Source: Adiantum capillus-veneris (taxonomy: Eukaryota > Streptophyta > Polypodiopsida > Polypodiales > Pteridaceae). From it: a stretch of 64,000 bases of DNA. Location of the stretch: positions 86,789,721 through 86,853,720 of the forward strand of contig CM043956.1 of assembly GCA_014529385.2 (NCBI GenBank), in the 5' to 3' direction. Made by a program: the position numbers and the translations under genes. The notes below the pieces were generated by a model that was given only the letters and a program-made list of their open reading frames with translations, ran no database searches and had not been told where the DNA came from. Of this stretch, positions 45,746-57,457 are shown in pieces (position 1 is the first letter of the stretch; the number at the start of each line of letters is the position of its first letter).

Positions 45746-48209
45746 TACATAATCATTGATCCAATGAAAATTGCAAGAGAGAGTTTACAAGTGTCTCAAA
45801 CCAATCTTTGTCTTCTTTTGTTGGCATTGATAGCCGTTTTTCGGGTCTTTGTAATTGCCACAGTGAGTTACCTCACCCTACCAAAATCACCCAAACACTA
45901 TGGCTATCCCTACCATTTCACTGTACATAGGCGTGCATGAGTCACGGGACTTTTCCCATATCTTTTTAAAAAACCCTCAATTAGCTAGTCATTGGGCTAG
46001 TTGAGCCAAAAAAATAAAAAATAAAAATAAATAAAAAATATAAGTATATTATGGCCCATGCGTATGTAAATATTTCTTTGTATATAGGGCCTAAATAAAC
46101 TATTTTTTCATAATTATTTTGGTATTTATTTAAATATTTCTACCTAGGTGTGTGTTATTTATGCTCTGTACATTGCCTCACCATTACCACAATTTTTCTT
46201 ACCATTTTTCATACTCTTTATTCCATATAGAAACATTTTCATGTAAGCTTCTCTTATATTTGGTGTAACTCCACCCCAACAAAAATCCAAAAAAACTAGT
46301 TCTATTTATGTGTATATTTTTTTTACTATTGTGATTTTTTCCTTCCTACATATATTCTCTATTACTCTCATAAATTAGACCACCAAAAATATTCATCTTT
46401 TTATGGTAGACTTATAATGAGAGAGATTTATTTTGACCCCTTTATATTTTTCCACCTATATTATTTATATTTGACATGTACATATTTTTTAGACCCCTCA
46501 ATATTTGATTTTCTTAGTTGTACTATTCACTTATATCCTAATCTCAACAATATCTTCAATTATAGACCTACCAAATAAGGTCAAGGGTAGGTGGCATGCA
46601 TACATGCACTATGGAGGGCTCACTCTTGGAGGTATTCAAAAGAATCATCCAAAGAAGGACCCCACAAGGAGCTTTGCAGTGGAAAAAAACGGTCGGTTTT
46701 GCTGAATTTTTAAAGTTCACTTGCTCTCCGAATTTGAAAAGGTGATACAAACAAAAAGTTGTAGCTCGTGGGATAAACTTTTGCCTCAAATTTTTTCATA
46801 TTTTTTTGAGCTACGAGCTGTGAGCTATGATTTTTTTAGTGGACCCCAGTTTTCCCATGCTATGCAGCCACACTCTCTCTTCCACTTTATCATTTTCCTC
46901 TTTCACACACACTTCTCCACTCATCATCCCCATCTCTCTCACCACTCCTCTCTGCACCCTACTCACCTTCTCCTCAACCTTGAAGAATAAGAGAAACCAT
47001 GGTGAACTCATACCTCCCACACACAATTCCATTCCAAAATTGACCACCTAGTCTCATTTTTCCTCCTCCAATTTACCCATATCTATCAAAAAAACCACAA
47101 AATTCAGCCTGTTCTCTTAAAAGACAGCATCATGGTGGTTGATTACTCAGCTTCAATTACCTTGTCTCTCAAGGAAGGTCAAGAGTGGAGAAAAAATGTA
47201 CCGTCAAAGCTAGTGGACCGTCAACAGGCGTCAAAATCGGCCCTACTCAAGACACTTGGAGCATCAACCTTGTAAGAAAGCCACCTTTTCTTACCTCTTA
47301 AGAGTTTTTTCTTCCTTATTTGTATCCTACATGGATACTCCCATTGTAAATATCCAATTCCATTTGTAAATTAATACGAACTCTACTAACACTAACCCAC
47401 TATGAAAAGTCCTATCACCTCCATTTCTCTCCTCTCTCTTTCCTCACCAACTTCTTGATAATTCCAAGCAAAAGAAATTAGATAAATTGCTGAAAATCTA
47501 ACCCAACCATGGTTAGAGGAGTAACCCTAGCCTTCAAAATTGCTATAAAAGGAGGGTGTAGCTAGCACAAAAGGGGGAGCCATAAGCAAGAGCACTATGC
47601 TATAGCTTGAGAAGCCAAGCTCAACCTCTCTAGAAGGAGCTCTTGAGTGGAAGCTCATTTTCTTATGCATGTGCATGTGTTGTAATAGGGGATTAGCAAG
47701 GGAACTCTATGCCATTGTAAGAGAGAGAGTGATCATTCAATTGAGAGTAGGAAATCTATCATTTCTCCTACTAGTGTAAGCCCAACATTTGTTGAATCAA
47801 GGAGGGTGGATTTGGACTAAGCTTGGATATTTTGTCTCCCTTTCAACGTGAAGTAATGGACAACAATGATGCGTAAGTGTCTTGGTGTTTTTTGTTAAGT
47901 TCTTGATAGCTTGTTCTCTGGTGTTGTCATCAACCTAGCCATAAATCCCACATACTGTAAGAGGGCGATAGGGTGGAGAGGACTCCCCTGGCTTTAAGAC
48001 AGTGATTGGGGTGGCTTTTCTTGTGATGTGTTGTGGTGAAATTTACGCAAGCTATGTTGAACAAATACTAATTTCACTTTGATTTGTCATGACAGATTTG
48101 TAAGAAGGTATTAATGCAACAAGCACCCCCTCCCCCTTTCTCTCTCTTTCTTAAATATATAGTTGTGTTTGCTTGAGCATTGTCGATACGTTTCAAAGCA
48201 GCCCGAGCA

Positions 48210-48285
<76 letters not shown>

Positions 48286-48400
48286 TTTTAGTGTGTGAGA
48301 GTGTTCCATTGGTGTTAGGGTTAGTGTAAATTCCTTGCTTGTTTGTGGGTTGCTCTAACGATTCTCCTCTTTTGCGTCCTAGTTCGCTCTTAAACTAGGT
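45746..48400 (+). mobile_element. Insertion between gag and protease, probable solo LTR
   Basis: Coding on both sides belongs to one polyprotein, but this AT-rich block is non-coding. On the plus strand it has promoter features: a TATA box (TATAAAAGG, 47544-47552) in GCTATAAAAGGAGGGTG, then a leader rich in AAGCTC motifs. A (CT)n tract of about 35 units lies at 48213-48282. A single block with an internal TATA and no genes suggests a solo LTR of another element. The borders are uncertain: the left one is near 45745, and on the right, gag-like frame may reach down to about 48370. I could not identify a target duplication. Confidence 0.45.
47544..47552 (+). promoter_or_regulatory. TATA box in the inserted block
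   Basis: TATAAAAGG, about 1.8 kb into the block, with no long frame downstream. Its position fits the U3/R border of a long LTR. Confidence 0.45.
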
Positions 48401-50314
48401 GGTGCCCCTTGTGTAGTTGGGATTTGGCTGTGGGTTTGTTGTTTTGGTTTGTGTTTTGTTGTGCCCCAGCCCCATTGAGCAGCACGGGAGCCTTGAAGGG
48501 TGTCTAGAGGTTGCTCTTCTTGTTGCCCGCCCCGGACCGCCTCAACATCAAACTTGGCTTGTCAAGCTTATGCTGCTTCTTGGATACCTCCAACTCTGCA
48601 TTCTTCTCCTCTGCATACTGAACCTGCTCCTTTGCACTTTTTCATGAACCTTATCCCTCACATCTTTTTTCTCTCTCCAATTAATTGGTCCCTTACCTTT
48701 TGCTCTTGTGACTGCCAATGCTTCAGCTTCTTCCACCTGACCACATTGGTAGCAATCACAATACCATCCTTCTTCATGTTCCTTCTGCTCAGTCTGATGT
48801 ACTATGACTGGCTCTGGTTCCTACTACTCCTGAATTTCCACCAAAATAACATTAGCCTGAGCTTGTTGATTATGTTGTGGTTGCTGCTGCACTCCCTGTT
48901 AGTCTGCCTGACCACGCCTTACAATGGGAATCCCTCTTTCTCCCCTATGTCTAACCCATAATTCACAATTGAGACCAACCCAATGGTCTAGTGATCCACA
49001 ATAGACACAAGGAATCACTCTGTCTCCTCTTCTTTGATTGTTGTTTTGCTCTCCCCAGGGAGGTCTTGGAGGTCTTGGTGGTCTATGAAATGGTCGTCTT
49101 TCTCTAAATGGAGCTACCTAATTTGTTGCAGGTTCACCTCTACCTCTTCCTGCATTTCGCTGCTCCCTATTCCTGGGGTTAAACCAACACCTAGAGGTGG
49201 TATGTCCTTCTTTGTCACATATTTCGCAATACAACTTAGCTTTGGGTGGCAACACTGAATAACCAATGCTCTTTAATTTACTCACCAATTCCCCTTCCGG
49301 AGTTGATTTATCCTTTTTGGACTTCTTATTTGTGCCTTTCTTCTTCCTCTTTGACTTTTCTTCATCATCACTTGACTCAGTATCATCATCTGAATCACCA
49401 TCTTCATCAATTTCATGAGCATCAGTGGAGTCTGACTGATCATCAGAATCATCATCTTCTTTGGACCTGCTCTTCATTTTGGGTCTGCCAAGTCTTTTCT
49501 CCACTCTGACTGCTGCATCAACCAGTGCAGCAAAACCTGGACCTATATCTACACTTGCCACAACATTCTTTAAATCTTTCCTCAAACCTGTCAAAAAATA
49601 TCATGCCAACATCTCATCAGTGGGCCTCTCATTGCCCTGAAGTCTCTCAACCAAAACTCTGAACTTTTGAGAAAAATCTTCAAGCACCATATCCTTTTGT
49701 CTGATCACCCTGAGTTTCTTCAAAATGTTTGTAGAAGTCTTCTCCTTTCTGAATCTCTATAAAAAGGTTGCTTTCAAAGCATTATAGGTAGAAAAATGGG
49801 CTATACCATATTGGCTAAACCAGCTCATGTCTTTGCCTTCTAATGTAGCTACAAATTGCTCCATATTTGTTTGGTCATTATGCAAGGCCTGATAACCACT
49901 AGCCTACCACTTTGTTTCAAACTAGGCAGCATGATAGTCTGCATCTTCTTTCAACTTTCCTCTAAATTTGGCTGCTTTCACCGTAGGGTTTGGATGGTCC
50001 ATGGGAGGATTTATGGGTGGTCTCCTAGGTCTTTGCCTGGTAGCCCCCTGTAGTGGGTCAAACTGAATCCTTCTTCTTGTCCCTGCAGGCCTTCTTGTCA
50101 AGGCAAGTGCTCCAACAAATTGCCTCACATGCCTCCCATATGCTCTCACCGAACCCTCAGCCCCTTGGTTCAAAATATCCTGTTCACTATCACCGAACTC
50201 CTCCTCTCCATCAGAGGCAGCATCATAATGAAAAGGATCAATATCAGGGTTTCTTGCCCTTGCCTATGCCCTAGTATAATAAACTCTGCCTACTCTCCTC
50301 TCATGTTGTGACAT
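48400..50314 (-). pseudogene. Gag of the Athila-like element
   Basis: Gag starts MSQHERRVGRVYYTRA at 50314. The N-terminal part is open from 50173 to 49922 except for flanking stops. The capsid part contains EGKDMSWFSQYGIAHFSTYN and LRVIRQKDMVLEDFSQKFRV. An open frame at 49594-49118 holds an acidic Ser/Asp-rich linker and a CCHC knuckle CEICDKEGHTTSRC (49187-49228). A second knuckle-like motif CVYCGSLDHWVGLNC lies at 48965-49009. Coding continues past 48548 in a Gln-rich tail. In-frame stops are nearly all TAG. The insertion at 45746-48400 separates it from protease. Confidence 0.82.
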
Positions 50315-50355
50315 ACATGATTCTCCACAGATTCACAATAGCAGGATCTCCAAAG

Positions 50356-50747
50356 TGTTGGGGTTCATCAACACACACAAAACTTAGGTGTTGACAAAAT
50401 GTCACACACACCAAAGACACAGTTAGACAAAGCAAAACACATTCAACTCATCATCATTTCACCATTTACCAATTTCTGAAACAGCAGACTGAAGAACAAA
50501 CAAGAATCATAGAGCAAGAGACTACATAGTTTGATTCATCTTGGTCCAAGGATAACTTCCAGTTCAACAAAAATTACATACTCGCGTGAACCAGCATGAC
50601 CGTTAAATAGGAACTTCTCGCAGTTATAACAGTTACATCCGATTGAACAAAATCCGACTTATCAAAACTCCGACTCACTAACATCCGACTGATAAGTCTT
50701 GATTGATCAAACATAAGTACAAGTAATGATATGGTGCAGGGTCAACA
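50356..50747 (-). repeat. 5' LTR of the Athila-like element
   Basis: Same length and sequence as 39084-39475 apart from scattered changes. The internal sequence next to it on the minus strand starts CTTTGGAGATCCTGC. A primer site may begin at TGGAGATCC, but I could not assign the tRNA. Confidence 0.92.
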
Positions 50748-50769
50748 GGTAGTACTGAAACGATGTGCA

Positions 50770-50774
<5 letters not shown>

Positions 50775-50849
<75 letters not shown>

Positions 50850-51011
50850 GCTTCACAATGCCGTTGACCTATGAATGAGCACTCTCTCTCTCCTGTCAAC
50901 TTCATAGTGTAGCACTCCCGAGCTACAGGCACATGCATTTCCCTAGCCACATGTCAAATTTCCTTGCTCCAATGAGTGAATCTTGCAACCTAGTGATCAC
51001 ATAGGTGACAT

Positions 51012-51102
<91 letters not shown>

Positions 51103-51340
51103 TGATCACTTTACTTTACATGTGCTGCTACTTTAGTAGTGCTCACCTTGAATAAGTAACCCACATGATAGACTCTGGCTATTGGAGCTAACAGATGTAC
51201 CGAGTTACATTGTTTACTTTAACCTAATGGAGGTTTGCCTGTGTTTGTATATATTCATCATCCACATGCAATGGGAACCTATCAGTTTAAAATAAACGTT
51301 AGGGCACGCGCGCGCACACACACACACACAGACACACATA
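50775..51340. repeat. Long (CT)n, (CA)n and (CG)(CA) microsatellites
   Basis: (CT)n at 50775-50847, (CA)n at 51013-51094 and a mixed (CG)n(CA)n tract at 51305-51330. No gene lies between them. The first starts 28 bases from the LTR border of the Athila-like element. Confidence 0.9.
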
Positions 51341-51539
51341 CAAATATCACATGGTGTTGTACCTTATAGACCAACTTTAACACATGGCTACTGCGGTTTA
51401 GCTTTCTTGCTTATATATTTGTATTGCTTAGGCCTAATACTCATATGTGGTCTAAAGGGTTCTCTAAGCTAAAGCAGTGTTAATGTTTTGGCGGTGGGAC
51501 TCTACTTCACTTGCCAACTAGGACTTAGTAGCAATTTCC

Positions 51540-51616
51540 ACTCTCCCCCTATCTCTGTCTCTTTCACTCTATGTGACTAAAGATATCCTCAAGAAATTTG
51601 GGCCACCCTTTATTCC

Positions 51617-51712
<96 letters not shown>

Positions 51713-51830
51713 GAATCATCTCTAGAGTCACAACAATCATCAATTTCTTGTTGACCTTTTGAGCTTTTGCTTCTAAGGTTTAAAATCCCTCACTAAATCC
51801 CAACTTCAACTCATTTTCTCATTTGAAATG
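51540..51830 (+). repeat. Compound microsatellite in a dispersed repeat, copy 3
   Basis: CTATGTGACTAAAG, CCTCAAGAAATTTGGGCC, CCCTTTATTCCAA, then (CT)n at 51619-51681 and (CA)n at 51681-51710, then AGAATCATCTCTAGAGTCAC. Both flanks match 17900-18190, so the tract moved with the repeat rather than arising independently. Confidence 0.8.
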
Positions 51831-51897
51831 AATTGGGATGTGCTTAGCATTGGGATTGTTAGCGTCTGTGTTGTCGGTTTAACTACTAGATGTAACA

Positions 51898-52530
51898 ATG
51901 GAAATGAAGCAAGGGGTGTTCATGGTCTTACTTGCGAGAGATGCTATGAGATACAATAGAAATAAGCATGGTAAGGTTGCATTGTCTAGTACAAAAGTAG
52001 AGTACAAGGGTGCAATCGTGGTTTCGTATGAGGTAGCATATCTCAATAAATTCCCTATTTTGAGACTTGGGCATGCATATATAGGGGTGGATTGTAATTC
52101 ATTCTAACCACCTTAGTTGCATACATCTACAATAAAGCCCATTGTCTCATGCCTAAAGAAGCAGTTGAGTTGCATCACCTCGTAATAAACGAGATAGTTT
52201 TCGCTAGCGACATCAACCTTCTACAGGTGAGAGCATATGAGTAGGTTGCAAATTTCTATATTGCTACAAGCGGCCTTGTCTAGAAAAAATAGTGAAAAAC
52301 ATCATCCTATTGAATACACATTTATGGCTACACATCAAAAGAAGAAAGCGATTGTTGGCACCACCAATGCACTTGTACCGAGCAAGTATGCTGCTATAGC
52401 TATTGTTTTTTCAAACAACAAATAAGGTTGATAAGTCTAACAATGAAGACAAGAAGAAGATACAATGTTGGCACTATAAGAAAACCATCTTCTAATCAAG
52501 AAATGTCCTAAGCTAAGGCTAAAGAGGCTC
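51898..52530 (+). pseudogene. Ty1/copia RNase H and zinc-knuckle remnants
   Basis: The frame at 51898-52107 reads NRNKHGKVALSSTKVEYKGA and continues to LNKFPILRLGHAYIGVDCNS, the RNase H end of plant copia pol. Downstream, MPKEAVELHHLV and similar pieces are broken. At about 52455-52520 KKIQCWHYKKTIF and, in another frame, KKCPKLRLKR look like a split CCHC knuckle of copia gag. Gag-like sequence after RNase H is out of normal order, so two copia fragments may be joined here. Confidence 0.55.
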
Positions 52531-53500
52531 ATTAGAAAGATGTGAGTGCATCCTTTGTATATGCTTCTTCAAATGTAAATTTGAAAAATGTTTTGAGAGA
52601 GAGAGAGAGAGAGAGATTTTACTAACTCATAGCATGTGAGGTTCTTTTAATACCCTTTGAAAGAATGTAATATAGATCGACAATTTGTGTAGGTGCATCG
52701 CTTGAGATGGCAAACATGGTGTGCATGATCGCAATTGTAGAGAGAGAGCGAGAGAGAGAGAGAGGAAATTACAAAGCAAAGTACCAATTGCTACAAATTA
52801 CAATAGCATCACCAAAATTTTGCTACTTGAGTCACAAAGAGGGAGCATGAACTTTGAACTCCAAAACATCAACCATACTTATATGACCTAACAGGTCCAA
52901 ACTAACATCATAATTGTGCTCTTCTCCACATCCATTCAGCTTTCCATCATACCTGACACTTTGGACAAATCACAAGCTACTCCACCATCATTCTTAGCAT
53001 AGAGTATTTTACAAGTAGTGTAATCAGCCTCTTAGAGCTTCTTTGGATTCCAACAGGCAATTGAATGTGGTGCATGGAATGCCTACTGTCAATAAAGATG
53101 GAGCATCAATAGCTCTCCATAGTCCCTCTTCCTTATGATTATAAGTCATCTATTAACCACAACAAAGCATTCCCATAAAGAGAAAACAAAGAACTTAATT
53201 TTGTCCTTTCTTCTGCACAAATAATGAAGCAAGAGATTCCTACCGCACAAAATACGTACTTCATGAAAATCTTTAGCAACTTATCATAAAAGGTTAGCAT
53301 TAATTTGATGCATATGATTTAATTTTAACAAGAGGCTTACAATTTTAACAACCTCAATTTCAGTTTCTCACTTATTATATCTACATTAAATAATGTATAT
53401 GCGCAATGTCATTAGTTGGACATTGAAAATGGCTTCTCTTCTTCACTTGCCAACTAGGACTTACTACCAAACCAGAGATTATTGAGGTAAAATAAAACAA
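52531..53500. repeat. Gene-free stretch with (GA)n tracts and a dispersed repeat
   Basis: (GA)n tracts lie at 52597-52615 and 52740-52764. The part from about 52880 to 53240 is related to 16370-16690 (shared AATAAAGATGGAGCATCA and AAGTCATCTAT). No gene is seen. Confidence 0.5.
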
Positions 53501-54335
53501 TTCAGAAGTTGCCGAGATGTAGCAACTAACAAGGCACCCTTGCATGTTTATGGTAAGTTTCAAGTTGAACAAAATGGTGTAAGGTTCTTTTCTTCAAGAC
53601 CCACCATATAAGGTAGAGAAAGAAGAAAATCTAGCGAGGGCTATAAAATTTTTGATGAAGCTGTAGAATTCTCCCAATTGTAAAACGTATGTCATCAGCA
53701 TAGGGTTGATTTGGATGGGCATCCTCGCCCTTCAAATCTCCAAGATTTTATGAAATTATTGGCATTTTAGAGTAGTTCTTTCAAGAGTATCTCACAATTT
53801 CACCCGTAAATAAGAGGCAAAATACCCCAAAACAGGCGAGTAAAAAGAAACCCTAATTCAGCACAAATGTGAAAGGAAAAGAGAGGATTACAAATTATAA
53901 AATAGGGAAAGATCTAGGATAAGAATTATTGATACAAAGGATTCCTAAGTAGCATTTTTGTGCAAGTGCAGTGTTTGATCACTCACAACTATTGCTACAA
54001 AGCAAGGAGCACATGTGTAGAAAAACGCATGAATCTATTTTGTTACGCAAGCATTTGTTGCTTCACATAACTATAAGAAGATCCCAACCACCAATTTCAA
54101 ACCTCTTTGTGTGCAACTGCCACACATGTCAGAGCTAGGGACTTTCCAAGGACCGTATGCGAGCCACAGATGGCTGCAAGCCCTAACTAAGCTAACCTAG
54201 CAAGCTCAAAGAGAGCAAGGGTGTGTCACTCACTGCTCTACGCTCGCTACTATGAAGGATTTTGCACCATGAAGAATAGGGAGCCACCAATGTCGCACTA
54301 AACCACCTTGCCACTGCCAATGCCGCCACAATGCT

Positions 54336-54415
<80 letters not shown>

Positions 54416-55593
54416 CACCTACTTTCTCACTGCATATGATAGTCCATCTCTGTCCTAACTTAACCCTTACAATGAATACCATGGTGACCACCTCTCTCAT
54501 TCTTGAGCCTTGAGATTCATGCTAGATTGAATGTGTAGATTGTGTGGTAGATCTTCAAAACATGGAATTACTTGACGTCTCCATGTGTTGGGCTTTCTAT
54601 ATAAGGAGGTGGGGGTTGCTTTGCCCCCACTTAGCCTTGTTTTGCATATAGTTTGTGTATGAGAAAGTGAAGAGTGTGGGATTTCTTTTTGCCTGCTTAT
54701 TGTGGTGCTATGGAGTTGATTGACCATAATGTGTCTTCTCAGGTTGGTAACTTGTTTATAAAATGACTTTGTTCTACATATTTACATTTTGCACCATTTT
54801 TTGTGCTCTACGCTGGGGAAAAATAACTGGGGTTTAAGTTGGGTATGATGTACCTTTAATGGATATGCATAATAGGTGGGTGTCTTGGTGCATGTATGGT
54901 TTTTGCATCATACTTACTGTTTGGGTCTATTGCCTAGACTATGGGTTTTTTTTATGCACATAGTAAAAAGTAGTTTCTTTCGTAACAATGTGGTTATCTC
55001 ATGGTAGCGCTATGATTCTTTCATGTTTCATTGTTTAGGTAAATATGAAAAAAGTTTGTTTCACAAACACCTGCTTGGATTATCATAGTTTGTTGGACTA
55101 TTTTTTACTGTTCAACGGATAACGCGCAAAAATCTGATTGAGTTAAAGTTTAAATTGTCTTGGAAAGATGATACTTACCACATTTTTTAGTTAAAACAGA
55201 TTGAATTGATTGTATTGTTTTGTAATTGGCCAAAGTTAGTTGTTCACTATCTGGATCTTTTGATCTTAATATGGTCTTTTGACCTAGTGGGCAAAGTAGT
55301 TCTATTTTTATGGTATATACCCACTTGAAATGACACAACATGGACTATGGATACAATGGCATTTGGGTTTTGAGGCTTAACATTGGTTCTTTTTGCTCTA
55401 GGGTATACTACACTCTGCCGTGGTATCTTACTGGTTTTAGACGTTGAAATTAAAATACAATTTCTGGAATGAACTATACATAGTCTTTATTACTGGAGAA
55501 AAATATTTTGGTACCATTTGACTCATTCCAAGACCTATACAATCAAAAATGTAAAATACCTCACAAAATGATCGGTATAAAAGATACAAAATG
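53501..55593 (+). repeat. TATA-bearing unclassified repeat, copy 2
   Basis: It matches 29009-31132 from TTCAGAAGTTG to ATACAAAATG. It carries a pure (CT)n tract at 54340-54412 where copy 1 has a shorter interrupted tract, and a TATATAAGG box at 54598-54606. Divergence is by many scattered changes. No long frame is present. Confidence 0.7.
54598..54606 (+). promoter_or_regulatory. TATA box of the unclassified repeat, copy 2
   Basis: TATATAAGG in GGGCTTTCTATATAAGGAG, the same setting as at 30137 and similar to 34956. Confidence 0.5.
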
Positions 55594-55755
55594 GATAGTC
55601 TCTCTCATGTCACTCCATCGGTGTGTTCACTGTCTCGGCCAGGTGGGTTGTGTAAGCTGAGTGGTGCCCCATAGTGTGTGTGTGTACCATCCCAAGAGTG
55701 TGTGTCGGGTCATTATAGAGGGGTTGTGTGTGTTTCCATCCCGCTCACATTATTT

Positions 55756-55773
55756 TGGTGTCCCCACTAAGGA
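55756..55773 (+). other. Candidate primer binding site of the Tat-like element
   Basis: TGGTGTCCCCACTAAGGA follows ...CGCTCACA after five bases. It resembles the tRNA-Arg-type sites (TGGCGACTCCACTGGGGA) reported for Tat/Ogre elements, with several mismatches. The leader 55774-56774 contains no recognised gene. Confidence 0.35.
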
Positions 55774-56774
55774 TCTTCTTCGAGTACCTTCAGCTTCCGG
55801 AGTACAAATTGCAGATTACAGGTTACAGGGACAGGTACAGGTATAGGTGATTCACATAGGTACAGATAGCTGGAGTAGAGTGATACACTAACAATGGAAG
55901 TCACTTGCAATTTTCGTCGGTATGCATCATTTGGCGCCTGTTTGAGCGCATTGTCTGCTGCTGCTGGTATTGTACGTTACTTGTGGTAACTGCCATTGTA
56001 CACCTTTGTGGAGCCATATTTGGTTTTATTTGGCAGTCCTAGCCATTTTTGAGACTTGGTCTAGAAGATAGTCATTTTTGAGACTTGGCTATACGAGATT
56101 TGCATAAGCTTTCATGGGAGGGTCGATAGCGTGAGGTTTTATTGAGCTGGGGGATTCTCAAATGTGAGATTCTTTCGGTGATACAGGTGGCTGGAGCACC
56201 CTTTTTGTGACGTCGCCATAGGGTATGTACTAGTGATTCCTACTTGATGCTCGAGTTCTATTGTTGGAAGGTTATGCATACATATACAGTCTATATTTTG
56301 GGTTCTTACTGCTCTACTTCTTAGGAAACTCTGCCAAAAATTTTCCAAGTTGTGATGGCTGGTTTTTTGGTCTTTTGATCCATTTATGTTGTTATGTTGC
56401 TAAAATTGTGGCAATCAGGTGTGGCCTTCTTGGGAGCTGCATGGTTGAATTCAATGGATGATCAAAATGGCCCTCAATTCACTTCTTTTCATTTAACTCA
56501 AAGAATCCAGATAAATGTTCATGTGTCCAGGAAGATTTATTTCCAGCAGTGCATAGTCTTTATCTTTGGGCCAAGAAGATTAAGAGATATACTGGAATAC
56601 TCTTTTCCTGTTGTAATTCCGATGATTAACTATGACAACTCATTTGATGAGCATGTTTTGTCCTTATCTAAAGACAAGCTCCATTGAAGTTTCTAGGGAC
56701 TGAGTCAGTCAAAAGTTTTCGGTTGTTGTACCTGTGTTCGAAGGGGTTCTCAAAGCACTATAGCTCGAGTAGCC

Positions 56775-57457
56775 ATGGATTTCTCTTATCCGTATTTTCA
56801 TGGAAGAAGTGATGAAGATGTGGAAGACTTTTTAGAAAAGATGGAGGTTGCCTACATTAGCAGTTAGATTCACGATCCTTCACAGATGTTACATCTTCTC
56901 CAAATTTGTTTGAAGAGTGATGCACGAGTTTGGTCCAAAGCATTGAAGAGGAGTTGCGTGTGGCTGATCCACCTGTAAGACTGAGTTGGGGCAATCTAAG
57001 GCATGGATTGGAAGTGGAGTTTGTGAAGACAGAAGATCCTAACAAAGTGTGGCAAGAAGTACAAGGTTTTGTGCAAAAGGAAGGTGAGCCAATAGATGCA
57101 TATATATGTAAGTTTTCAATGGCATGGGAGTGGATGTGCAAGGCCTTAGCACCACAAGTACCCCCACGTGACATGATGAAGAAGGATAGGTTCTTGGTTG
57201 GTCTTTGGGAGAATATACGTTGGAGAGTGGAGCTAAAGAAGCCTAGGACATATGAAGATGCACTAGAGGTAGCAAGGAACAAAGAGTGGAAGCTGAAGAA
57301 AATGAGCCAGCTAGGGGTGGAGTCTTTGCCCAGGAGGTCTGAAGGGCTGATGCAAACCAAGGTTGAATTGTCAAAGAATCAAGAATTGATGACAAAAATG
57401 TTCAGTGGAAGACCTCTTAGCTATGGAGAAGGATATATATTTGCATATGCTGGATAG
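56775..57457 (+). pseudogene. Gag of Tat-like copy 1
   Basis: Starts MDFSYPYFHGRSDEDVEDFL, a typical Tat gag opening, and carries a stop after AYISS and a frameshift near 56930. From there the frame is open to 57457 (LSWGNLRHGLEVEFVKTEDP, then VWQEVQGFVQKEGEPIDAYI). No zinc knuckle is found. The last 50 bases overlap the RT frame, so the usual nucleocapsid and protease segments appear deleted. Confidence 0.75.

Larger units (their letters stand above)
39084..50747 (-). mobile_element. Athila-like Ty3/gypsy retrotransposon with an extra ORF
   Basis: Two near-identical 392-base LTRs (39084-39475 and 50356-50747; TGTT...AACA) bound an internal region read on the minus strand: gag, an insertion, protease, RT, RNase H, integrase, a long spacer and an accessory ORF. 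The flanks GGTAC (left) and GGTAG (right) match in four of five bases and may be the target duplication. The spacer between RNase H and integrase carries RRCVPEFEQSAVLHEAH and the segment GGHFSGHITGKKILQAGLWW, an Athila-type signature. The LTRs are short for that group. Many in-frame stops, mostly TAG, show the copy is inactive. Confidence 0.88.

Noticed and set aside
46568-47051. Short frames on both strands in the inserted block
   Set aside because: AT-rich or low complexity, no motifs, and the strands contradict each other.
44976-50314. Possibility that TAG is read as an amino acid in this element
   Set aside because: Frameshifts, TGA stops and an insertion occur as well, and plant nuclear genes do not reassign TAG; mutation is the simpler reading.
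50678-50950. Open frames made of alternating Arg-Glu or Ser-Leu codons across the CT and CA tracts (also at 54331-54513, 17946-18155, 4056-4289)
   Set aside because: They are translations of dinucleotide repeats, not genes.
50775-51094. Regular repeats that could suggest a CRISPR or satellite array
   Set aside because: They are simple dinucleotide microsatellites without spacers.
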